Both the position numbers and the translations under genes were made by a program. A stretch of DNA of 39,811 bases from assembly GCA_029553545.1 (NCBI GenBank), contig JAKPKU010000059.1:1-39811 (forward strand). The letters are read 5' to 3'. Positions 8,415 through 16,949 of this stretch are shown here, piece by piece; within the stretch, counting starts at the first letter, position 1; every line of letters begins with the position of its first letter. The notes under the pieces were generated by a model. That model saw only the letters and a list, made by a program, of their open reading frames with translations. It ran no database searches and was not told where the DNA came from. The DNA comes from Candidatus Cloacimonadota bacterium (GTDB lineage Bacteria; Cloacimonadota; Cloacimonadia; Cloacimonadales; WRIO01).

Positions 8415-9305
8415 TTACTGCATATTATTTCTACGATGTAGAAAAGAAGACAATACCTTGGTGAAATCCTGGTTGGTTTGAAAGTCTATATAATCGTATT
8501 TCAACTGATAAGTTGCATCTTCAATACTTTTATAATGCTCCTGCAGAAACTTAATGTAATCATTTCTAATCTCAGATGCATTAATATTCAAAACTTCACC
8601 TGTCTCAAGATCATGCATTTCAATTAAACTCTTATAATCCAAACTGAGCTCTTTTTGATCATTAATATTAATCAAAATCACATCATTCATATTATATTTC
8701 AAATGCCTGAGTGCTGAGTTTAATTCTTTTGTCTCGTCTAAAAAGTCAGAGATGATTATAATCATATTGCGCTTTTGTATCTTTTCGGCAATCTCATGTA
8801 AGCATTCGCTGAGTGAAGTCTCCCCTACAGTATCTGTCACATTAAGGTTGTTCAGAATCTGATCAATCCAATTAGCTTTTGACTTGGCAGGTAAATACGA
8901 AGTAATCTTATTATTAATAGTAAAAAGTCCGACTGCATCTTTTTGTTTCAATGCTAAATAAGATAAAGTTGCAGTTACCAGCTTACCATAATTGAGCTTA
9001 TCGGAATTGCTTTTCTCAGATGAAAATTGCATTGACTTGCTGTGATCAAGCACGATATAAACACGCACATTGGTCTCATCTTCATATCGTTTGATATAAT
9101 ATTTATCTGTTCTTGCGAACAATTTCCAATCAATAGAGTCAACAGGATCTCCACTAATATAAGGTCGATGCTCAGAAAACTCTACACTAAATCCATATAA
9201 GGGAGATTTATGATTCCCAGTGATAAAACCTTGAACTATGCTTTTAGTTATGAGCTTGAATTTCTCTATATTGTGAAAAATATCACTAAACTTAATCTCA
9301 GTCAT
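8415..9305 (-). CDS. DUF58 / vWA-like protein
   Basis: A cytoplasmic protein of the DUF58 family, whose members usually pair with MoxR-type AAA ATPases and Bat-type von Willebrand A proteins. The N-terminal DUF58 signature is visible: the segment around GFSVEFSEHRPYISGDPVDS leading to IDWKLFARTDKYYIKRYEDE (residues 40-80). A vWA-like fold with a MIDAS-type DHSKSM motif (DxSxS, near residue 90) follows. No MoxR ATPase or Bat gene lies beside it here, so its partner is elsewhere or absent. It is the last gene of the long minus-strand run and overlaps the small upstream membrane-protein gene by ATGA. The molecular role is not established for the family. Confidence 0.88.
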   Translation of the reverse strand: MTEIKFSDIFHNIEKFKLITKSIVQGFITGNHKSPLYGFSVEFSEHRPYISGDPVDSIDWKLFARTDKYYIKRYEDETNVRVYIVLDHSKSMQFSSEKSNSDKLNYGKLVTATLSYLALKQKDAVGLFTINNKITSYLPAKSKANWIDQILNNLNVTDTVGETSLSECLHEIAEKIQKRNMIIIISDFLDETKELNSALRHLKYNMNDVILININDQKELSLDYKSLIEMHDLETGEVLNINASEIRNDYIKFLQEHYKSIEDATYQLKYDYIDFQTNQDFTKVLSSFLHRRNNMQ

Positions 9306-9475
9306 TTTGTTTTAATTAAAAATGCAGCGGGTATAAAGACCAAATAACCTAAGACAAGCAGTACAGTTGATATGCTACGATCGCCAGTTTTGAGGATAAT
9401 ATATCCTACAATGAGCATGATAATTGCCAGGATAAATAAGATAATATTGATCTTTCCAAACTTAAATCTTTCCAT
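9302..9475 (-). CDS. small two-helix membrane protein (DUF3098-like)
   Basis: A 57-residue protein starting MERFKFGKINIILF. It has two membrane segments (about residues 9-27 and 36-53) and a short basic tail. The FKFGK..N opening and two-helix layout resemble small DUF3098 proteins of Bacteroidota, but this is only a resemblance. The start at 9475 is chosen because AGGAGA lies 6 bases upstream; a longer reading frame with a TTG at 9496 has no ribosome site. It lies between an outer-membrane barrel gene (9-bp gap from that gene's stop to this start) and the DUF58 gene (4-base overlap). Function unknown. Confidence 0.7.
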   Translation of the reverse strand: MERFKFGKINIILFILAIIMLIVGYIILKTGDRSISTVLLVLGYLVFIPAAFLIKTK

Positions 9476-9483
9476 GATCTCTC

Positions 9484-10218
9484 CTAAAAGTTCCAACGAT
9501 AATTGATTTGTATAGAGCGATTGAAACTCTCAGCATTAGGTCTATTAATTAGTAAATCTTGTGCAATAACCTTGAGAGATAGTTGTTCATTGATTTGCAA
9601 TTCCACACCAGCATTTAAATAGCCTTTATCTATACCATTCAATTCATGAGTTCCATTATCATTAGAAGCCAAATCATAGTCTGCCATTACAGTGAGACTT
9701 TTTCCTATAGTTTTGTAAGCACCAACAAATAGATTTAGATCTTTGTCTTTATCATCTTTTTCTAAAGAGTAGTTCAATCCACCATCGATTCCTAAGAGTC
9801 CGAGCATATTAAAGTTCTTGGAGACTACGCCATAAAAGCCACGTGATTTGATATCGTATCTATTATTTGTTTTATTGTATTTTCCATAGCCTTGACTATC
9901 AAAACCGATAGCTATTGCTGGGCACTTTTCTGTCTCATTGATTACTCTGAATTTAGCATTGAATTCTACACGATTATGCCATTGAGGTTTATTTTCTCCG
10001 ACAAGTTCCTCTCCCCCATATGAGAAGCCAAACATAAAGCTGTCGAATAATCCTACACTTGCTCCAATAATCATTCCATTATCTTTGTAGATTTTATTGG
10101 CAATCTTTGCTTCGCCACGTGTCAATATTCCAGCAGTTGGAATGGTTGCTTCTTGAATTCTTTCAGCAAATAAAGTTGCTGCAAAAAGCAAGATAGTTAA
10201 TAAAACTATTTTTCTCAT
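9484..10218 (-). CDS. outer-membrane beta-barrel protein, YjbH-like
   Basis: An exported protein of 244 residues with a clean signal peptide (MRKIVLLTILLFAATLFAE, cleavage after ALFA-like LFA). The mature chain alternates polar and hydrophobic residues in strand-like blocks with glycine turns and ends in an aromatic residue (NYRWNF), as outer-membrane barrels do. The early part, TIPTAGILTRGEAKIANKIY and GASVGLFDSFMFGFSYGGE, resembles YjbH-type barrels found in FCB bacteria. A role cannot be given; it may be structural or linked to surface polysaccharide. Overlaps DUF116 by 4 bases (ATGA) and precedes the small membrane protein. Confidence 0.7.
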   Translation of the reverse strand: MRKIVLLTILLFAATLFAERIQEATIPTAGILTRGEAKIANKIYKDNGMIIGASVGLFDSFMFGFSYGGEELVGENKPQWHNRVEFNAKFRVINETEKCPAIAIGFDSQGYGKYNKTNNRYDIKSRGFYGVVSKNFNMLGLLGIDGGLNYSLEKDDKDKDLNLFVGAYKTIGKSLTVMADYDLASNDNGTHELNGIDKGYLNAGVELQINEQLSLKVIAQDLLINRPNAESFNRSIQINYRWNF

Positions 10219-10991
10219 ATCTCTCTCCTTATAATTTTACTTAAAACTTTCTCTAATATTTCTGTTTTTACTCTTGTATTGATACATGGACCTTCGGGTC
10301 TTTCGTTTAATAATCCATAAACAGGGATAGGAAATACATCCAACATGCCGTCAACCAAATCTCTTTCACATGCAACAGCAAGTATGAGTTTAGGTCGTGT
10401 TTTGATAATAATTCTTCTTGCCAAAGTTCCACCAGTAGCGACAGCGATATTTACCTTATACTTTTGTGCGAGGTTTACCAAGTCAGAGATATCGCATTTT
10501 CCACAATGCACACAGTTCTCGATATTATAATTAATTCTAATTTTGCATTCTATATTTTGTAAACAATGTGGCAAGAGGATTAAGATTTCATGTGGTGCAT
10601 ATTGTTTTTTGTAAGCCTTAATGAAGGAATTATTAACATAGACATAAGAATTGCGAATCTTATCTTTAGGAATAGTTAGGATTTTACCTAAAAGCACAGT
10701 TATAGGAAATAGAAAATTGATACTTATTCTCACGATAGGCAGTGCAAATTTAAATACCTTTTCAAGAAAGCAAGTGATATACAGGAAGATGATTCCACTG
10801 ATAATGAGTAAGTAGAATATGCGTAGTAAAGTCAAAACTGATTTAGCAAGATAAGTATTGATTTCATGTAACCGTGGCGAAATAAAGTACCATAATAGGG
10901 TAGTGATCCCCATGATGATAATCAAGCTAATCGTAGCCAAGGAGAGGAATAATTCTTTTCCTTTTGTATTTATTTCGAGATCAATTGCCAA
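10215..10991 (-). CDS. DUF116 family protein
   Basis: 258 residues with two or three membrane segments in the first 110 residues, then a soluble cysteine-rich domain of the DUF116 family. Typical motifs are LLPHCLQNIEC, NCVHCGKCDI, ATGGTLARRII, ILAVACERDLVDG and PVYGLLNERPEGPCINT. The six or so conserved cysteines suggest metal or Fe-S binding (inference). The start is TTG at 10991: AGGGGA lies five bases upstream, and it overlaps the fmt stop by 11 bases. DUF116 genes sit near fmt in several other bacteria, so the neighbourhood is expected, but the function is not known. Confidence 0.88.
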   Translation of the reverse strand: MAIDLEINTKGKELFLSLATISLIIIMGITTLLWYFISPRLHEINTYLAKSVLTLLRIFYLLIISGIIFLYITCFLEKVFKFALPIVRISINFLFPITVLLGKILTIPKDKIRNSYVYVNNSFIKAYKKQYAPHEILILLPHCLQNIECKIRINYNIENCVHCGKCDISDLVNLAQKYKVNIAVATGGTLARRIIIKTRPKLILAVACERDLVDGMLDVFPIPVYGLLNERPEGPCINTRVKTEILEKVLSKIIRREI

Positions 10992-11940
10992 AGCTATCCC
11001 CTATCTTTAAGCGTGCACCATTAATAAAACTGGCAGCGCTCATTACTGGTTTACCTGGGTTCTTTACTTCAAGGATATGCAGGTCATAATCCGTCGTTGC
11101 GACTGAAAAGTGACTATTTTTAACAATGTCAGTAATAGTTCCAATAGGTAATGTAGATTTGTTTTCAGACATCTGCGTTCTAATTATCTTTATTTCTTTA
11201 TCATTTAGTATAGAATATGCGGCAGGCACTTCACTATAAGCACGGACAAAGTTATGGATATTTTTACAAGTCTGTTGCCAATCTATTTGAAATGTTTCAC
11301 GGGAAACCTTTGTTGTAAGTGTCGCTTTATCATGATCTTGCCTTATTTGTATAGCATTATAATCTTCTAAAGTCTTCATTTTATCTATCAGATTCAAGAA
11401 TTTAATCAGATCTTCACCTGCATGCTCTGCAAGTATATCATCTAATTGTGTAAAGTTCCATTCTTCAGCTATTTCATATCTTTTTTGATAGAGGATTGCA
11501 CCCGCATCCATCTGTGCATTAAGTTTGAAGATAGCTATTCCTGTTGTCTGATCACCGTGCAGAAGTGCCGCCTGAATAGGAGTACTTCCTCTGTACAGTG
11601 GCAGCAAAGAAGGGTGAATATTAATCACCCCAAACTTAGGCATTTTCCTGATTTCTCTACCGATATAACCACCATAAGAGATAGTGACAATGATGTCTAA
11701 ATCGAGCGACTTTAACAATTCTATCATCTCGTCTGAATTGATATCTTCTGGTTGTAAGACTTCTATGCCGTATTCCATGCCGATATTCTTGACAGGTGGT
11801 GCAGTTAATACTAATTTACGTCCTTTTGGTTTATCGGGTTGAGTTATGATAATAGTAGGCTGATACTGGCTTTTAATCAGAGCCAATAGAGAAGGCACAG
11901 CGAATTGAGGTGTGCCAACAAACCCTATCTTTTTAATCAT
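10981..11940 (-). CDS. fmt: methionyl-tRNA formyltransferase
   Basis: Formylates initiator Met-tRNA using 10-formyl-tetrahydrofolate. The N-terminal formyltransferase domain starts GFVGTPQFAVPSL; the active-site segment is INIHPSLLPLYRGSTPIQ (about residues 105-122) with Asn and His, and the catalytic Asp is in MDAGAIL (about 143). The C-terminal tRNA-binding domain runs from about 205 and includes FVRAYSEVPAAYS. 319 residues fits the family. It overlaps def by 8 bases at its start and DUF116 by 11 at its end; the def-fmt pair is a classic linkage, coupling addition and removal of the formyl group. Confidence 0.97.
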   Translation of the reverse strand: MIKKIGFVGTPQFAVPSLLALIKSQYQPTIIITQPDKPKGRKLVLTAPPVKNIGMEYGIEVLQPEDINSDEMIELLKSLDLDIIVTISYGGYIGREIRKMPKFGVINIHPSLLPLYRGSTPIQAALLHGDQTTGIAIFKLNAQMDAGAILYQKRYEIAEEWNFTQLDDILAEHAGEDLIKFLNLIDKMKTLEDYNAIQIRQDHDKATLTTKVSRETFQIDWQQTCKNIHNFVRAYSEVPAAYSILNDKEIKIIRTQMSENKSTLPIGTITDIVKNSHFSVATTDYDLHILEVKNPGKPVMSAASFINGARLKIGDSFGN

Positions 11941-12484
11941 TTCTTATATTAATCCCATTTTCTTCGGTAGTAGATTCGAGTTCTTTTAGCTGTTTTCTTA
12001 TAATTAATTTTCTAATTTGTGGTATTTTATCGATAAAGAAAACCCCATTTAAGTGATCATACTCATGTTGTAAAGCGATTGCAAACAGCTCTTCGCCTTC
12101 ATAGATCACTTCTTCCCACTTCTCATTTCTTGCTTTAATCTTTACATACTTAAATCGGGTCACTTTTTCAAAGATATTTGGAAAACTCAAGCAGCCTTCT
12201 TCATTCGTTTCGCTCTCTTCCATCGTGATAAATTCAGGGTTAATAAAGACTAAAGGTTTTCTTTTATCTTCTGTCGTCCATTTAGTGTCAACGACAAAGA
12301 TACGCAATGATACGCCTACTTGAGGTGCAGCCAGCCCTACCCCATCTTTTTCATACATAGTATGTGTCAAATCTTCGATAAATTCGGCAATTTCAGGTGT
12401 AATTTGCTCGACTGGTTCTGCCTTTTGGCTTAATACTTTATCGCCGTAGATGCGTATTGGCAGTATCTTTGGTTTTCTATTCAT
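11933..12484 (-). CDS. def: peptide deformylase
   Basis: Removes the N-formyl group from nascent proteins; a metal-dependent hydrolase at the ribosome exit. All three family motifs are present: GVGLAAPQVG (about residues 49-58), EGCLSFP with the metal-binding Cys (about 97), and QHEYDHLNG with two metal-binding His and the catalytic Glu (about 138-146). The family normally has HExDH, here HEYDH. 183 residues, with an acidic tail. The ATG at 12484 lies within the end of yajC (8-base overlap), and the 3' end overlaps fmt by 8 bases. Confidence 0.97.
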   Translation of the reverse strand: MNRKPKILPIRIYGDKVLSQKAEPVEQITPEIAEFIEDLTHTMYEKDGVGLAAPQVGVSLRIFVVDTKWTTEDKRKPLVFINPEFITMEESETNEEGCLSFPNIFEKVTRFKYVKIKARNEKWEEVIYEGEELFAIALQHEYDHLNGVFFIDKIPQIRKLIIRKQLKELESTTEENGINIRND

Positions 12485-12800
12485 TGACTATTTTTCCTGA
12501 AATAGCGCTTCTTTGAAATTCAATGCGAGCGCCACTTGTATCGTCTACTCTCAAAACGATGATATTTTTGTCTGTTTTAATATTAACTACGATCCCAATA
12601 ATACCGCTGTTAGTAATAACTTTATCGTTGATTTCGAGTGCATTAAGCATTGCTGCGTGTTCTTTTTGTTTCTTTGATTGTGGTCTAATTATAAAAAAAT
12701 AAATAACAACAAACATCAAAGCAAATGGTATTAACATACCGAAAATACTCTGTTGTGGTGCTGCTTGCGCCTGCGCTTGTGCTAATATTAATGTGTTCAT
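12477..12800 (-). CDS. yajC: Sec translocase accessory protein YajC
   Basis: Small inner-membrane partner of SecDF. 107 residues: a Gln/Ala-rich N-terminus (AQAQAQAAPQQS), one membrane helix (about 22-41, MLIPFALMFVVIYFFIIRPQ) with the family signature FFIIRPQSKKQKEH, then a small soluble domain containing VITNSGIIGIVVNI. The ATG at 12800 has AGGAG seven bases upstream. secD and secF are not in the window. The 23-bp gap to pgpA holds nothing else. Confidence 0.95.
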   Translation of the reverse strand: MNTLILAQAQAQAAPQQSIFGMLIPFALMFVVIYFFIIRPQSKKQKEHAAMLNALEINDKVITNSGIIGIVVNIKTDKNIIVLRVDDTSGARIEFQRSAISGKIVNE

Positions 12801-12823
12801 TATTTCTCCTATTTCATTTTATT

Positions 12824-13342
12824 TTATTTAAAAAAGTTTGGATATATTAAAATCAAAATCTGCATTAAAGCATTGGCAAATAGGCCCGCAATGGCATCGT
12901 CAATCATCACGCCCCAGCCGCCTTTAAGGTTTTGAGATTTTCTAATTGGATAAGGTTTGGCGATATCAAAGACTCTAAACAAGACAAAAGCATAGATGCA
13001 TATCATCAATGTTTTGGGTAAAAACAATACTGCTACAAGGTATCCGACAAGCTCATCAAAGATGATTTTTCCATTATCTTTTCCCAACTGTTTTTCAGCC
13101 TGTCCTGTCAGATAAACTCCTAAAAGGAATAATACTGCGACTATTCCGCTCATAATAGCGTATTCGAAGATATAAATTGTCTTTTCGGTACTATTATAGA
13201 AGATATAGTCAGGGATTAAAAACCACATTATAGCGGTTGCCAATGTACCAAAAGTACCTGGCATGAAGGGTATATAACCTATACCAAATAAGGTCGATAA
13301 ATAAGTATTAGTTTGTTCTATTAATTTCTTCAATAAATTCAT
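12824..13342 (-). CDS. pgpA: phosphatidylglycerophosphatase A
   Basis: Dephosphorylates phosphatidylglycerol phosphate in membrane lipid synthesis. 172 residues with several membrane segments. Family motifs: GIGYIPFMPGTFGTLA near the N-terminus, FDELVGYLVAVLFLPK in the middle (DExxG-type metal site), and KPYPIRKSQNLKGGWGVMID-type segment followed by DDAIAGLFAN near the C-terminus. The start at 13342 lies 35 bases inside the upstream foldase gene and has only a weak ribosome site, so translation may depend on coupling. Confidence 0.92.
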   Translation of the reverse strand: MNLLKKLIEQTNTYLSTLFGIGYIPFMPGTFGTLATAIMWFLIPDYIFYNSTEKTIYIFEYAIMSGIVAVLFLLGVYLTGQAEKQLGKDNGKIIFDELVGYLVAVLFLPKTLMICIYAFVLFRVFDIAKPYPIRKSQNLKGGWGVMIDDAIAGLFANALMQILILIYPNFFK

Positions 13343-14603
13343 TCAATCTATCCTCAAAAATATGGATATAGTATTCTTTTTTCACTTGTTCTATCCAGTT
13401 CTTAGCGTTTTCATTTTGCTTTTTATTAATCAAAATTCTCTGAGTGAGCTCTTTATATGTGGTAAAAAAGTCTTGCTCATTATTTAATTCGCTTTTTTGA
13501 AAAATATAAAAGGTATTATCATGTTGAATAACTAGCGAAAAGCTATTATCTTCAATTTGTGCGATTTCTTCTCTGAATAATTCAGGGAACTCTTGTTCAG
13601 TAAAATTACCTAAAAAGCCACCATTCATACTAGTTTCTTTATCTTGTGAATATTCTCTTGCAAGTTCAGCGAAATCTTCTCCACTGTTGAGTCTATTATA
13701 AATACCCTCCATAAACTCATTTTCACGCTCAAAATCGTCTTCATTTGGGGTGGTTAGTATGAGAATATGGCTCGCTCTAATTTCATTGCCTTTTTTATCG
13801 TCTAATTGAATAATATGATAACCGAAATCTGTTTTAACTATATCAGAAATCTCCCCAATATTAAGTTTAAAGGCAGCATTTTCGAATTCTTTCACCATCA
13901 TTCCTCTACTAAACCAACCCAAGTCTCCCCCACTTTGACCGCTTGGGCATTGGCTAATTTCTTTTGCTACAGTTTTAAAATCTTCGCCAGCTTTGAGTCT
14001 ATTCTTTACTTTTGTAATTTCAGCAAAAGCATTATCAATTGTCTCTTTACTTGCTGAGACATTTCTCAAGAGCAATGATATTTTGTAGACTTTATATTGA
14101 TTGATTATTTCATCTTTATGTTCACTGTAATAGCTCTCAACTTCTTTATCGCTCACTTGTATATTCTTATTTATATGCGTTTGCACGAGTTGATTTTGTA
14201 GTTGTTGTTCATTAATTGTATCAAAATAATACTGTTTTAAATCGCTTTCGGTCATATTTGCCTGACGAAGATCGCTGTAAAAGGTTGATTCATCGGGATA
14301 TTTTGCTTTGATATTCTTAATTTGTGTATCAACGATGTTTCTAATTTTATTTTCATCAGGTTTAATTCCTACTTCTTTAGCTCTGGCAAGGATAATTTTT
14401 CCTACAATCATATCTTCCAACACGTCTGCTACGGTCATTTCATCATTCCACATATTAGCATTTTTCATTTGGAATATTTGTCTTTGTAGGTCTGATTTCA
14501 TAATGATATCTTTAGCAACTTTAGCGATGATATAGTCACTTTTTTTAGCGAAAAGTGAGCAGATAGAGACGATAATTATTATTGAAATAAAGAGTTTTTT
14601 CAT
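13308..14603 (-). CDS. SurA-like periplasmic peptidyl-prolyl isomerase
   Basis: A periplasmic foldase resembling SurA, which assists outer-membrane protein assembly. A signal peptide (KKLFISIIIIVSICSLFA) is followed by a SurA N-terminal helical domain (about 25-165; YIIAKVAKDIIMKSDLQRQI) and two parvulin domains (about 180-270 and 277-370). The first parvulin has CPSGQSGGDLGWFSRG and FGYHIIQLDDKKG; the second has ASHILI and MNGGFLGNFTEQEFPE. The start is placed at the ATG at 14603 because GAGGA lies just upstream; a TTG four codons earlier (14615) would overlap the preceding stop codon. The 3' end overlaps pgpA by 35 bases. A second parvulin-like gene precedes it, so the two probably act together. 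Confidence 0.88.
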   Translation of the reverse strand: MKKLFISIIIIVSICSLFAKKSDYIIAKVAKDIIMKSDLQRQIFQMKNANMWNDEMTVADVLEDMIVGKIILARAKEVGIKPDENKIRNIVDTQIKNIKAKYPDESTFYSDLRQANMTESDLKQYYFDTINEQQLQNQLVQTHINKNIQVSDKEVESYYSEHKDEIINQYKVYKISLLLRNVSASKETIDNAFAEITKVKNRLKAGEDFKTVAKEISQCPSGQSGGDLGWFSRGMMVKEFENAAFKLNIGEISDIVKTDFGYHIIQLDDKKGNEIRASHILILTTPNEDDFERENEFMEGIYNRLNSGEDFAELAREYSQDKETSMNGGFLGNFTEQEFPELFREEIAQIEDNSFSLVIQHDNTFYIFQKSELNNEQDFFTTYKELTQRILINKKQNENAKNWIEQVKKEYYIHIFEDRLNEFIEEINRTN

Positions 14604-14611
14604 AGATTTCC

Positions 14612-15421
14612 TCAAAATGATGATATGATATTTGATTCAGCTTTAATACTTTTAATCATGTTATTATAAATTTGTATTCTTTTTTCATTACGTATAATAC
14701 TTTTGATTTCTTCTTTTGCATCATCAAACGATGTTTCTTGTTCGACTTCTACTTCATCATAGTATCTAACGATAATATAGCCATTTGAATAGGGCATTGT
14801 TGTATATTTATATTTTTCAAGCGATTTTACTACATCATAGATATTTGCATAAGTACCATCAGCAGTAATTGATTCGGACATATATCCGCCATAAGCGCCA
14901 ATACCTTCTTCAGAATACTTCATTGCAGCGGGTGTAAATAGTATTTCTTGAGAGTCAAGCATGCTTTTTACTCTATTCATATCTTCTTGATTTTTAAAAT
15001 AAATTCTCTGAACTTTATAAGCTACTGAATTACTTTTATAGTCACCACGGTGTAATCTATAATAATTAAACAATTCTTCTTCAGAGACTTTAATTGTTTG
15101 TAAATGTTTATTAATATATGCATTTGCTTTAATCTTCTTCTTTGCATTTTCTATTTTAAATTTAATAATGCTATTATCTTTCAAGAGGTCATCTTCATCG
15201 GCTTTTTGTGCGATCAGAGTGAGCTCGATCCAATTATTAATCAAGTCTCTTTTTTCTTCTTTGGTCAATTTTTCATATTCCATTTTAGGCATGCTATTTT
15301 GAAAATCTTCAAGTGTTAAAATATCATTATTGACTTGAGCTATAACGGTCTTGCCATTCTTGTCGCAACCTATGCTTAATAAAAGTAGAAAAATCACAGC
15401 AATAAATACTAATTTTCTCAT
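14612..15421 (-). CDS. parvulin-like lipoprotein foldase
   Basis: A lipid-anchored peptidyl-prolyl isomerase-like protein of 269 residues. The signal peptide ends in a lipobox LSIGC (Cys at about residue 19). The mature part starts like SurA/PrsA proteins (VIAQVNNDILTLEDFQNSMP), then a helical region (NWIELTLIAQKADE), then one parvulin-type domain (about 130-225) with YKVQRIYFKN and SEEGIGAYGGYMSES. The domain is divergent and may be non-catalytic (inference). RBS AAGGAT. It is followed within 8 bases by the SurA-like gene, implying joint expression. Confidence 0.82.
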   Translation of the reverse strand: MRKLVFIAVIFLLLLSIGCDKNGKTVIAQVNNDILTLEDFQNSMPKMEYEKLTKEEKRDLINNWIELTLIAQKADEDDLLKDNSIIKFKIENAKKKIKANAYINKHLQTIKVSEEELFNYYRLHRGDYKSNSVAYKVQRIYFKNQEDMNRVKSMLDSQEILFTPAAMKYSEEGIGAYGGYMSESITADGTYANIYDVVKSLEKYKYTTMPYSNGYIIVRYYDEVEVEQETSFDDAKEEIKSIIRNEKRIQIYNNMIKSIKAESNIISSF

Positions 15422-15423
15422 GA

Positions 15424-16653
15424 TTAATCCTTTCTAAAAGAAGAGAATCTTATTTTAACTTTTGGTCTTTTGGTAATATCAACGCTATTTATATTATAGA
15501 AATTGATACGTGAAAAGTCCATATTTTGATAATTAGACTTAATAATAATACCATTATTTGCTTTAACTTTAGAAACATATGCTTGAATAGGTGAAGTAAT
15601 ATTGACAAATAGTTGATTAGATTTTAGTGTATCCACGACTGAATGTGCCAAGAGTAAGTTTTCTTTAGTAAAATAGCTTTGGTCGACAAGTGGGACGGTC
15701 AGATAGTAAGAAGAGACGCTATTCTTTTCATTTGTAAATGGGAATATCTCTTCTGTTTTAGTAAGGATCAGGTCAGCGCGGTTAATAGTAATCAATCTTA
15801 AATCATCTTCAGAAGTGATAGAAGAATCCGCCTCGGCAAACAGTTCAAAAGGTACATTTATTTTCATTGCAATGGCTCTTGGAGCGATATTCCATAGAGA
15901 CAATACATCATCAGTTACATTCAAATTATCTTCAGCATTATGAATAAATATATCGGCAGTAGATCTATTTTTGTATTGCAATTCTTTGCCTTTATCATTT
16001 GTATAATCGAATTTGAGTATAGGGGATAAGACTGTTGAATAGCTTTCTGTTGAGTAAAATTCTACAAACTGACTATTTCTTGGTCTTGTTTTTTCTTTGA
16101 TAATCAATCCAAAATTTGTTGTATCCTGCTCAATCCATTGTGTAATAATGCTGCTTGGAATACTAAAACCAATGCTATCAGCTCTGGTAGCATTTATAGT
16201 AAAGTTGGCAATTTCTTCACTGACAAAATCTCCACCATTACTATCCCAATTGCTACTTTTGCTGTATTTTGTCCAACTTGCTTGATTATCTACCCATTTT
16301 TTGCTAAGTAAATGCACAGAGTATTCAGCATCAGTAGTGAGATTATTCTTATAAATACTTAAGCTGACACTCACATTTTTAATATCGGTTGGGTTTTTAG
16401 GGAAATTAGCAAAGCGCACCAATACTCTACTTTCGATATTGTCATAAGAGCCCAAAACCAATTTAGAATTTCTTTCAAAAACATTAATGCTATCTCCCCA
16501 AGTATAGGATATTTGAAAGCATGAATCAGGCAGTGTAATTTCATAAATATCGATTTTACTTCCAGGAAAACCTACCATTGAGTTTTTATTTGAACATGAT
16601 ATGATTATAAAAATAGTGAGGATAAAGAAAGATGCTCTTATTAATTTATTCAT
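15424..16653 (-). CDS. DNRLRE-domain lipoprotein
   Basis: A 409-residue lipoprotein: signal peptide with Cys at about residue 20 (IFIIISCSNK). Residues about 40-220 have the DNRLRE/CBM96-like beta-sandwich pattern, including SRVLVRFANFPKNP, LSIYKNN, WVDNQASWTKY and IPSSIITQWIEQDTTNFGLI. Such domains are found in secreted and surface proteins of many bacteria and may bind polysaccharide. The C-terminal half is not recognisable. AAGGAA precedes the ATG at 16653. It opens the 12-gene minus-strand run and lies beside the oriC-like region. Why it leads a run containing foldases is unclear; it might be an envelope-structure protein. Confidence 0.75.
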   Translation of the reverse strand: MNKLIRASFFILTIFIIISCSNKNSMVGFPGSKIDIYEITLPDSCFQISYTWGDSINVFERNSKLVLGSYDNIESRVLVRFANFPKNPTDIKNVSVSLSIYKNNLTTDAEYSVHLLSKKWVDNQASWTKYSKSSNWDSNGGDFVSEEIANFTINATRADSIGFSIPSSIITQWIEQDTTNFGLIIKEKTRPRNSQFVEFYSTESYSTVLSPILKFDYTNDKGKELQYKNRSTADIFIHNAEDNLNVTDDVLSLWNIAPRAIAMKINVPFELFAEADSSITSEDDLRLITINRADLILTKTEEIFPFTNEKNSVSSYYLTVPLVDQSYFTKENLLLAHSVVDTLKSNQLFVNITSPIQAYVSKVKANNGIIIKSNYQNMDFSRINFYNINSVDITKRPKVKIRFSSFRKD

Positions 16654-16701
16654 TATTATTATTTCCTTTTAATTAATTTAATTAGTAGTAGTAATAGGGG
16701 C

Positions 16702-16890
16702 TGTGGATATGAGTATAAGTCCAGTAATACATTGTTTAAGTTATTGTTAAAGAATAGAATATGCTTTTTGAAATGCTGTGAATAAGCTGTGTATAATTTG
16801 TTATGATACAAAAAGTTATTCACAAAATAATTTAAAGAAAATATATTTTCCTTCTTATACACATTGTTCCACTCATATTCATGTGTATAA
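16702..16890. other. oriC candidate, dnaA-downstream half: DnaA-box cluster
   Basis: In a 296-bp non-coding gap there are five exact matches to TTATNCACA: TGTGAATAA 16777-16785, TGTGTATAA 16788-16796, TTATTCACA 16816-16824, TTATACACA 16855-16863 and TGTGTATAA 16882-16890. A 8-of-9 match to TTATCCACA (reverse strand) is at 16702-16710. Sites occur in both orientations with very AT-rich sequence between 16825 and 16854, which could be the unwinding element. Together with dnaA next door this is a strong origin candidate. No genes are in the gap; an open frame across it is low-complexity. Confidence 0.75.
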
Positions 16891-16949
16891 GTATAGATCT
16901 TGTATTTATTATCTTTAATTGTATGATAATTGGTACAATACAAAATAGT

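Noticed and set aside
16659-16943. 94-codon minus-strand open frame between dnaA and the DNRLRE gene
   Set aside because: Consists of Tyr/Asn/Lys/Leu-rich low-complexity sequence across the DnaA-box cluster; better explained as origin DNA.
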